Below are positions 20,669 through 29,000 of a DNA stretch of 32,056 nucleotides, piece by piece (the stretch's first letter is position 1; the number at the start of each line of letters is the position of its first letter). The notes beneath the pieces are model-generated. The model was not told the origin of the DNA. It saw only the letters and a program-made list of their open reading frames with translations, and did not search any database. The translations under genes and the position numbers were made by a program. The stretch lies in the NCBI GenBank assembly GCA_902790475.1, contig CADASG010000012.1, positions 1 through 32,056 of the forward strand, written 5' to 3'. Source of the DNA: an uncultured Ruminococcus sp. GTDB taxonomy: Bacteria > Bacillota > Clostridia > Oscillospirales > Acutalibacteraceae.

Positions 20669-22258
20669 ATGCGATATGCAATAGACCGTTTAAATGCTGG
20701 ATTTGAAATGGAAGTATGTGCAGATGATTTTGACGGAGAGTATTCGGTTCGGCTATCAAACAGGTTTTTTTGTCCGGAATGCGGCGAATCTGTTTTCTGG
20801 AAATCAAAAGGCGGAAGAAAAACCAGAAATGAGTTTTCACACTATCGAAACTCTCCTCAAGCACCTGAATGCGACAAGCGAGTAGATGGGAATTCGAGCT
20901 TATATGTTTATCAACGTGTCGGCTTGCCTATGAAAATTGCCCGTAGAGGCGACACTTTTTTCCTTTACATGAACTTTCCTGCGATCAGTAACACGTTAAT
21001 AGAAACTGCTATCAATCAAAAAGCAAAAGTAACGATATCTGCAAACAAATTGTCAAAATCATTTCCTATTAATTTTACTTATTTTCAAGCAGATAAACAA
21101 ACCTTGCTGCCACTTGATTTTGTTCCGATAGGCGGCAATTATTCTGTTAGTGTCAGCGGAACAATCGGAATATTACAGTTAAAGCAAAAATGGTCGGACT
21201 ATTCAGACGGGTTTTCATATGCAGGAGCTATTTTCACCAACGAGGATGACGGAGCCCGAAAGGTTCGTCGCGGAGATAGTATTACAACAGGAAAACGATA
21301 CTATTTGATTTCAAAAGATTACCGACCGATTTACAAGGAAATTGAAATTGCATTTATCGGTAATATTACACTAAACAACAGCGTCTTCAATGTTTATGAA
21401 TTGGAAGTTAATGTATCGGTGTATGATGAGTATCTATACACAAGCATAAGCAACTACCTAAAGCAATGCTTTGGCGTTTGGTTATTGGAAACCACTCCTG
21501 AACTTATTCCACTGTGGCCGCCGGTTACCGATCAGGACGTCTCTGTACCCGTTGCCGATTGCGGTTCTGTTATATGTGCTGTATCAAGTGGCAATAGTAC
21601 ACCAAGGGTATTTCACTACGAAAGAAACAGGGCGATCACCGTTCCGATAAAAAGGGATGAAAGCGAAAACAACATGGTTGAATTGCCGCTTTATCATCAA
21701 CAGGCTACTATTGTTTCTGTTGACAGAAAATATGTCGGACGTGAAGCCGTTTTTTGCAAGAGACCTATTGATTATAACGGCTGTGGTTACGATATTTCCT
21801 TGCTAAGCAACAATGGCAATTTAATCTCAGAAAATGATCTTATCTCAAAAACGAACAGAAAAAATGCAATTGTTCAGACAAATGCGAAATTTGAGCTATA
21901 TCTTAAAACAAGAGATTTTGTTATCAAACATCTGTCAGTTAGAGAAACTCAAATCCGTTTCCCCGATTGCGATCATCTGCAAGAGATTATTTTCACTGTT
22001 AAACAAGGAATACTCAAAAAAATTGCTCTTCAAAACAGCCGACCAACTGAACATTTGGTAACGCCCCAAACTCCGGTAATCAACACGATCAAACCATCTG
22101 ATTACGTACCAATACCGCGGTGGGTGGGATATCTTCTGTCGGAATGGAAGAAAAACGGTGATATCAAAACGGTTCAGGAAGTTTCATCATTCTTTAATCA
22201 AGGCAAAATGCCATATCAGCTTCTAATAGAATTGATGAATTACTTGGTTTTGGAATAA
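20669..22258 (+). CDS. Operon gene 1: protein with CoiA-like zinc motif, function unknown
   Basis: This 529-residue protein has a zinc-type motif near the N-terminus: C35-P-E-C38, then FSHYR with H58, then C68. That spacing and the G-x-K-x-x-x-F-x-H block resemble the zinc region of CoiA-like competence proteins, but I see no nuclease motif after it. The central part (about 85-400) looks rich in beta strands (GNYSVSVSGTIGILQL, FIGNITLNNSVFNVYELEVNV), suggesting repeated sandwich domains. The last 60 residues are helical (WVGYLLSEWKKNG, VQEVSSFFNQGKMPYQLLIELMNYL). It heads the operon, and gene 2 begins 29 bases after the stop. Its place and size resemble those of middle Druantia genes, which is only a positional analogy. 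Confidence 0.7.
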   Translation: MRYAIDRLNAGFEMEVCADDFDGEYSVRLSNRFFCPECGESVFWKSKGGRKTRNEFSHYRNSPQAPECDKRVDGNSSLYVYQRVGLPMKIARRGDTFFLYMNFPAISNTLIETAINQKAKVTISANKLSKSFPINFTYFQADKQTLLPLDFVPIGGNYSVSVSGTIGILQLKQKWSDYSDGFSYAGAIFTNEDDGARKVRRGDSITTGKRYYLISKDYRPIYKEIEIAFIGNITLNNSVFNVYELEVNVSVYDEYLYTSISNYLKQCFGVWLLETTPELIPLWPPVTDQDVSVPVADCGSVICAVSSGNSTPRVFHYERNRAITVPIKRDESENNMVELPLYHQQATIVSVDRKYVGREAVFCKRPIDYNGCGYDISLLSNNGNLISENDLISKTNRKNAIVQTNAKFELYLKTRDFVIKHLSVRETQIRFPDCDHLQEIIFTVKQGILKKIALQNSRPTEHLVTPQTPVINTIKPSDYVPIPRWVGYLLSEWKKNGDIKTVQEVSSFFNQGKMPYQLLIELMNYLVLE

Positions 22259-22287
22259 TACCTGTCAAGGAAAAGAGGCTATTCATA

Positions 22288-25056
22288 ATGGATGAGAAAA
22301 AATACATAGAAATTGATTTAACAAAACTGGATAGATCAGAGATCAGTTATATTTGTGAATTGATTACGCCACAAATTATACGGCAATTTTTCAAAAAAGA
22401 ATCACGATTTTTCAATCGTATTAAACCCGGATATCGCGCCTCAAACCTTTCTGACAAAGAGGCTATCAAATTGCTTTGCAGTAATGCTACAGATGGGGTT
22501 GCTGCAAACTTAATTATTGGCTTTCTAAATTCTAAGCTAGCAGAAATAAATGAATACTGTGCAGATTTGGAGAAGCAGGGATACCCGCATGAAAAAGCGA
22601 AAATGATCACATTATCAAAGAGCCTTTTCTTAGACAGGGTTGGGTTATATTTTAAGATTTGCGTAGAGGAATATTCAGAAGAGTATATCGCTCTGGCAGA
22701 AGAAATGGTAGAGTTCTTCAAAAGCTATGATGAAAATAATGATGAAACTTCTAAAAATGCACCGGACTCGGAAGAATTAACAAAACTACGTCAAGAAATA
22801 TCAGAAACAACTCAAGTAAACGAAGAACTGCAACGAACTATTCATGAAAAAAACAGTGAATACTTGCAGGAGCAGCAAATGGTACAAGAGTTAACAGTTA
22901 AGTTTGATGCGCTGAACGATGAATTTCGCGTTGTTCAGTCCCAAAAAACGAAATTAATTGAAAAGAACTCATCCCTACAAGCTGAAGTTGATCGTTTGAA
23001 TTCACTTTATCGTTTACACGATGAAGAACGAAAGGATATATTCAGCAGTGAATATAAACATCATTCTATATGTAAAGTCTATTATGATTGGAATAAGAAT
23101 CGTTGGCTTTCGAGAATAGCAGATATACACGATGGAAGGATTTCGATATTTGAAAAAGATGATTCTTTACCGCATTATTTCGACAACAGAGATAAGCTGT
23201 ATTGGAAAGACGGTCCCGAAGAAGACGGCGCTATTGGTGTTTGGCAATGGAATGCCGTTGAAAACAAAACAACTCCCGGAAAAGATTACGTAACAACTAC
23301 GTATGTTCAAAACGCTTCATTCATTGAGGTCATAGAATTTTCTGATTGCCATTCTTATGAAGATCTGGCATCCGCATTAATTAGCAAGGAAATTCCGTCG
23401 AATGTCGCGGAAAAGGTTTTTGTTGTGTGCCGTGATGCGGATGGGCAGTTGATAGGATTACTCATTAGAAAGCGCGATTTAACAATTAACAGCGGATCAG
23501 CAAAACTGAAATCAAAGGTATTTACTCTGCCCGGATTTGAAATGTCAAGTGCTGATATCATACCAATTGGCGAAAGAAAAATATACTCTTTCACGGCAGC
23601 GGGAATGCCCAATAGAATTATTCAGATAAGAAATCCGATTGCTGTTGCAAAAGAAATAATTCTCTCACGCGCCACTCTTTCTGCTCTTAGAAATCTTGGA
23701 CTCACAAAAAGAGAAGCCCAAAATTGCCAGGCGTTCCTAAAGGACCTTCCTGTTCAAACGATATACGACGATCTTTCCGACGCTTACTCCTGCTCAAACG
23801 ATGAAGCACTACAATATGTTTCTGAATTTATTGAACGAGCAGATTCATATTTAACCGAAACCGATTTGGATACCACGACACTTGCCGCTGCGGTAGAACG
23901 CAGCAGTGCCTTACAAGAGCGCTGCAAAAAGATTTTGACCGAAGAATGGCAGCAGGAAAACGCAGAGAAGCTGTCATCCGCACTAAGTGAGCTTGAGATT
24001 ATCCAAACACAGTTGACCGAAAAAACAGAAAGTATTCAGCGCTCCGAAGAAGAATTACATGTTTTGGAACAAAAGAAAGCCGAAACGCAGGCAGAGATCG
24101 ACCGTCAACTTGTTTTTGCCGAAGAAGTAAAAGCAAACGTGCAAAAACATATTACAGACGCAAAACAAAATGCTTCACAATTTATCAGTGATATGGCATT
24201 TATCTCACCGATTATGTCAACACCTTCAGTTGCAACAAACGATAATAAAGTCTTATTCAGCCGGATACTTATTGGAGAACAGGGCGAAGAAATCACTGAC
24301 AGAGATGATTTTACGGAAGCATTAGGTGAAAATCTTGAAGTAATCGGTTATGAAGAGAATGTCGCCATTGACATGGCAGAAACGATCTTGTTTTGTATTG
24401 AGAACGGATTGCCTGTGGTCTGTGGAACGAACGCCTCAAACATTTCCGACTGTGTGGCAGCAATGTTCGGAAATGCTGTTCACCATGCTTTCTTGCGATT
24501 AAACCAAGATAATTGTCAACAGCTTTGCGATGAAATTGTTGCGGCGTCTCAAAAGCATATCAGTGTAGTATTGATTAACGGCGCTTTTGATGGGCTAAGC
24601 CTTAATTCCTTTAATGAATTATTACTGCGATTATCGCCATATAAAGACCGTGTTGTTTTACTCTTTTCACTGAACGATATTCCTTGCCGTATGATCCCTA
24701 AAACCGTATGGAACCGAACCATGTTTATTGACGGAGACGACGGCTTCACAGGATTTAGCACTCAATTGATTCAAATACATCAATCGGAACCAATGGTAAA
24801 TCAACCGATCACTCAGGATGCTTTCAAATCCGCAAGAAAACTGCTTCGTCCTTTTGAAAAGATCATTGACAATCAAGCGCTCGCGCACTACGCTGCTTTT
24901 ATGGCGTTGAACGATTGCGGGATTAAGGACAAAACCATTATGTGGCAAATTCTATTGCATGCGCTTAACCTCGGAAGCAAAGACCAAATCACCGAATTCC
25001 TCGATTCGGCAGGAATAGAAGAAAGCGACTGCAAAGGCTTTATGAGATATGTGTGA
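22288..25056 (+). CDS. Operon gene 2: coiled-coil protein with degenerate P-loop-like C-terminal domain
   Basis: A 922-residue protein. Order: helical N-terminal domain (1-150), coiled coil (about 160-245, SEELTKLRQEISETTQVNEEL), a beta-rich middle domain (about 255-460), a helical linker, a second coiled coil (about 550-628), and a C-terminal domain that runs like an AAA+ module. There ENGLPVVCGTNASNISDCVAA (about 705-725, shown in part as GTNASNIS) takes the Walker A place without the G-K. HISVVLINGAFDG (757-769) takes the Walker B place without the Asp-Glu pair. RVVLLFSLNDIP follows like a sensor strand. It may be a structural or sensing partner rather than an ATPase. I do not recognise the family. 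AAGGAAAAGAGG lies before the ATG. Confidence 0.72.
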   Translation: MDEKKYIEIDLTKLDRSEISYICELITPQIIRQFFKKESRFFNRIKPGYRASNLSDKEAIKLLCSNATDGVAANLIIGFLNSKLAEINEYCADLEKQGYPHEKAKMITLSKSLFLDRVGLYFKICVEEYSEEYIALAEEMVEFFKSYDENNDETSKNAPDSEELTKLRQEISETTQVNEELQRTIHEKNSEYLQEQQMVQELTVKFDALNDEFRVVQSQKTKLIEKNSSLQAEVDRLNSLYRLHDEERKDIFSSEYKHHSICKVYYDWNKNRWLSRIADIHDGRISIFEKDDSLPHYFDNRDKLYWKDGPEEDGAIGVWQWNAVENKTTPGKDYVTTTYVQNASFIEVIEFSDCHSYEDLASALISKEIPSNVAEKVFVVCRDADGQLIGLLIRKRDLTINSGSAKLKSKVFTLPGFEMSSADIIPIGERKIYSFTAAGMPNRIIQIRNPIAVAKEIILSRATLSALRNLGLTKREAQNCQAFLKDLPVQTIYDDLSDAYSCSNDEALQYVSEFIERADSYLTETDLDTTTLAAAVERSSALQERCKKILTEEWQQENAEKLSSALSELEIIQTQLTEKTESIQRSEEELHVLEQKKAETQAEIDRQLVFAEEVKANVQKHITDAKQNASQFISDMAFISPIMSTPSVATNDNKVLFSRILIGEQGEEITDRDDFTEALGENLEVIGYEENVAIDMAETILFCIENGLPVVCGTNASNISDCVAAMFGNAVHHAFLRLNQDNCQQLCDEIVAASQKHISVVLINGAFDGLSLNSFNELLLRLSPYKDRVVLLFSLNDIPCRMIPKTVWNRTMFIDGDDGFTGFSTQLIQIHQSEPMVNQPITQDAFKSARKLLRPFEKIIDNQALAHYAAFMALNDCGIKDKTIMWQILLHALNLGSKDQITEFLDSAGIEESDCKGFMRYV

Positions 25057-25063
25057 GGCTGAT

Positions 25064-26098
25064 ATGGATGACAAGCTTCTTCGCAGAATGGCGGAAGATT
25101 TAAAAATATCACCATACAAAAATGAATACTATTTCGATTTTGAATGCCGCGTGATTTATTCCGCAATGGCTTCATGGATCAAAGCTGTCTGTATGGATAA
25201 ATCGGTATTGGCACAGGCTGAACAATCCGATACAATTGAGGGAGTCAGCAAAGTACATGTTCTGAACAAATGCAAGCCCGTGTTGGATGAATTGCTGAAA
25301 CGATTTCCAAGTACAAAAGCATGGTTTGAGATTCATGATAAGCACTACAAGAATGCTGTAGAGTTTATCCGTTCATCCCTTTTAAGCAGCGGCGAATTGG
25401 TGAATGTGGGGTTTGATACCCAAATTGCACTTGCAAAGCAAGAGCAGCAACCATTAACTCCGGTATTGAAACGGTGTAAAGGGATTATTTTGGATCCTAA
25501 TTGTTTTTACTCCGGAATAGCTGCATTAGCACAGACTGCTCCAAAAGAAGATTTTCAGCTGGAACAGCTGATTTCAGCGAAAGAATGGTTTTTAGAGTAT
25601 ATCAAAAACGCGTGGTGGAAACCGGAATCATCCGATCGGGAAGCGGTCAGCTTTTTTAACCCGTATTACCGTTCCAAAAGTAATGCCTACTCGTGGCAGG
25701 ATATGCCTCCAAAGCCTGTGAAGGAAATCGTACTGTTTCGGCGTATTATCAATAAATACGACCGCGAATACGTGCTGTATCATACGATTGAAAAAAAGAT
25801 TCATCGGATCGATCCTGTTTTTAAGGACTTCCGAGAATACAGGAGAATCATTATGGGGATGCGTGCTTTCGCAGATAATCCGGTTCCCATGACTGCGACA
25901 CACTTCGCAGACCATACAGCTGTTTCGATGAATGTCCATCTCCCAAGAAAAGAATTCCTATTGTTGAAGACCTACGCATGGCCTCAAAGAGGAATCATGG
26001 ATAAACTTAACTGGAATATGCCGCATATCGTTTGGGATTACCTAAAACCATATTTTTTATCACTGGAAATGCAAATAACGGAGGAAAAGCATGGATAA
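25064..26098 (+). CDS. Operon gene 3: unrecognised protein of about 344 residues
   Basis: No family is recognised. The protein is soluble and mixed alpha/beta, with many aromatic residues (WFLEYIKNAWWKPE, FFNPYYRSKSNAYSWQDMPPKP). The C-terminal third contains conserved-looking ATHFADHTAVSMNVHLPRKE and LKTYAWPQRGIMDKLNW. The start at 25064 has GTGAGG six bases upstream and lies seven bases after the gene 2 stop; an ATG at 25049 inside gene 2 would add five residues. The 3' end overlaps the helicase gene by eight bases, so the two are almost certainly translated together and may act together. Confidence 0.68.
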   Translation: MDDKLLRRMAEDLKISPYKNEYYFDFECRVIYSAMASWIKAVCMDKSVLAQAEQSDTIEGVSKVHVLNKCKPVLDELLKRFPSTKAWFEIHDKHYKNAVEFIRSSLLSSGELVNVGFDTQIALAKQEQQPLTPVLKRCKGIILDPNCFYSGIAALAQTAPKEDFQLEQLISAKEWFLEYIKNAWWKPESSDREAVSFFNPYYRSKSNAYSWQDMPPKPVKEIVLFRRIINKYDREYVLYHTIEKKIHRIDPVFKDFREYRRIIMGMRAFADNPVPMTATHFADHTAVSMNVHLPRKEFLLLKTYAWPQRGIMDKLNWNMPHIVWDYLKPYFLSLEMQITEEKHG

Positions 26099-29000
26099 AT
26101 ACAGTGTCAAAAATACCCATGACGCTCTAAAAAATAAACTGATTGACTATATCAATACCGAGTATCTCGGAAAAAACGACGCTCTGCGCAAGGCTTGCCG
26201 TGGTGAACTGCAAAAAAGCGGTATGCTGTACCAAGAACCGTTTATCGAGGCCAATCCCGCCTATGTGACCGTTACAGACGGAATAAAAAACGCCGATTTA
26301 CCGGACACTGTGAAAGATACACTGAGCGCTATGGCTGAAATGGATTTGGGTGTATTTAAGAATCCTTATCAGCATCAGATAGAATCACTGGAAGCGTTTT
26401 ACCGAGGGGAGGATTTGTTTGTCGCTACAGGCACCGGCTCCGGTAAAACTGAATGTTTTATGTGGCCGATGGTAACTAAATTAGTGAACGAGCAGATACA
26501 GTCACTCGATACTTGGGCGACACGCGGTATCCGTGCAATTATGCTTTATCCGATGAACGCACTGGTATCGGATCAACTGGGGCGTCTCAGACGCATGATA
26601 GGAAACGGCGAGAATGGATTCCATGCGTTGCTAGAAAAAATCGCACCCAATTGTCGAGTACCTCAGTTTGGAATGTATACGGGCAGAACGCCTTACGCAG
26701 GTGCTCCCAATGAAGCTAAGAACAAAGACCTTGCTGCAACACTTGAAAAAGACATTCTCAATCAAGATAGCGACGTAAAGGACAAGCTCAAAGAAATCGG
26801 AAAATATCCCTCAAAGCAAGATTTAGCATCCTTTATCAACAGATTGAAAACCAATGAAACAATTTTGACAGACGAACTTGACGCTGAATTGATTACCCGC
26901 CATGAGATGCAACAATTTTGTCCGGATATTTTAATCACCAACTATTCGATGTTGGAATATCTGCTTATGCGTCCGATAGAAAAGTCGATTTGGGAAAACA
27001 CGAAAAACTGGCTGAATAAGAATCCCGAAAACAAACTGCTTTTCATTATTGATGAAGCACATATGTACCGAGGTTCTTCCGGCGGTGAAGTCGCATTATT
27101 GGTCAGGAGGGTTTTGAACAAGCTCGACATCAAGCGTGACCGAGTGCAATTTATTCTGACAAGTGCCAGTATTCCGTCAGGCGAAAAAAAGGAGCGTCAG
27201 GTAATTCAGTTCGCCTGTAATCTCAGTGCACAAAGAACAGAAAGCCATTGTTTCCGATTGATCAAAGGAAATCAAGAAAAAATTACATTTAATGGTACTG
27301 AATTTGATCCATCCGTTTTTGACGATTATGATATTGATGCGTTACAGCAGGATTGGGAAATCAAGAAAAACGCTGTAAAGGATTTTGGTACGCGGGCAGG
27401 CTTCTCGTTAAATTGTGATTTTGAGAAGGAAACGTCTGTTGAGCACTGGTTATATACTCAACTTATCAATTGTAATCCGATGCTCCGTATCATGCATCAA
27501 ACCAGAGGACATGCCACAAGCTTTACAGATTTGTCCGCAGCGGCATTTCCCGACGCGGATCAATCGGTCTCTGAAAAAGCAACAAGTGCGCTTCTGGCAA
27601 TTGCGCCTTTTGCGAAGAATGAGAACGGCAATGTGCTATATCCGGCACGTCTGCACATGATGTTCCGTGGTTTGCAGGGAATTTACGCATGTATTAATCC
27701 TTCATGCTCCTGCAAGAACCATTCTTCGGAGGAACTTGGATTTGGAAAGATATATCTCAACAAACCTGGGAACAGGTGCAAATGCGGCGGAATGATCTAT
27801 GAACTGTTGAACGAACGTACCTGCGGAGCGTTGTTGATCAAGGGTTACGTTAATGATTCAGAACCTTCCAATCCTTTTGTCTGGAACGAAGTTGGCGTAC
27901 AGTTTTCGAAACACATGAAGGAAGTACACTTCTATTTGATTCCTAATGATGGTAGTTATAAACGCGCCGGAAAAGATTCGGTTGGTTGGATCAATGTTGT
28001 CACAGGAAGGCTGGATAATCAGTATGACCATTCCGGCGAAGACAGTTACATACAGGTTGCTTACCGAAATATTGAAGTAAATGGTCATCCAAATATTTGG
28101 ACATTCAGTACCTGCCCTAAATGCGATAAACAGTTTTTTACAGCTACTGACTTCCGCACAAAAGGCAATGAACCGTTTTATAATATGGTATCGGAACAGT
28201 TCCACATACAGCCACCCGTTCCGAGATATCGAGATTTGATAAACCAAGGCAGAAAAGTGCTTCTATTCTCCGACAGCCGCCAACGTGCCGCTGTACTGGC
28301 AAGAGATTTGACAAAAGCGGCAGATGTCGATGCTATGAGAAAAGCACTTGTGGTGGCCGCCAAAGAATTACAGGAATGGTCAGCAGATAACCATAAACTA
28401 CCTACACTCAATCTACTTTACGTTGTCTTCCTTAAAGTTGCTTATGAGAATCATTTGCAGTTTTTCTACAGCAACAGTGAAAAGAAACTGGCAGATGACG
28501 TACATGAAATCGGCGAGAAATACGAAAGGAAGCATGGCAATCTCAAATACACCGCATTAAGTAAAAAGTTTAAATCAATACCGCCGCAGTATTACGAGCA
28601 TATGTTGATTCAGATGTGTGACAGTTTCCGTTCGTTAACTGACATTGGCTTGTGTTGGTTGGAACCCTGCGATATTGATGATGACACCTTTGATGAGATT
28701 GAGGAACTCTTTGATGAAAACGATATTGATATAACAACAGAGCAGTTTTTCGTTTTGTTCGCAGCATGGGCGGCAGAGATCATGACGTCGTATTATGCTC
28801 TTGGTTCCGAAATCGATGATGATATCCGCAAAAGCATTACACCGTATTATCAGAGATTAGGCGTTGAGGAAGGTAAAGAAATTCCCTCGCGTATTCAAAA
28901 AATCTTGAAAGCACAAAGTTACACAAAGGAGCAGATCTCCGTTATCGCACAGGCACTCTCAAAGTTTTTGGTGCGCGGCGAAGGTACCTCCAACAAATAT

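Noticed and set aside
20067-26098. A complete Tn4451-like or Tn916-like transposon around tnpV and the operon
   Set aside because: No transposase, large serine recombinase, second integrase or paired end repeats were found in 19260-32056. Only passenger genes are visible.
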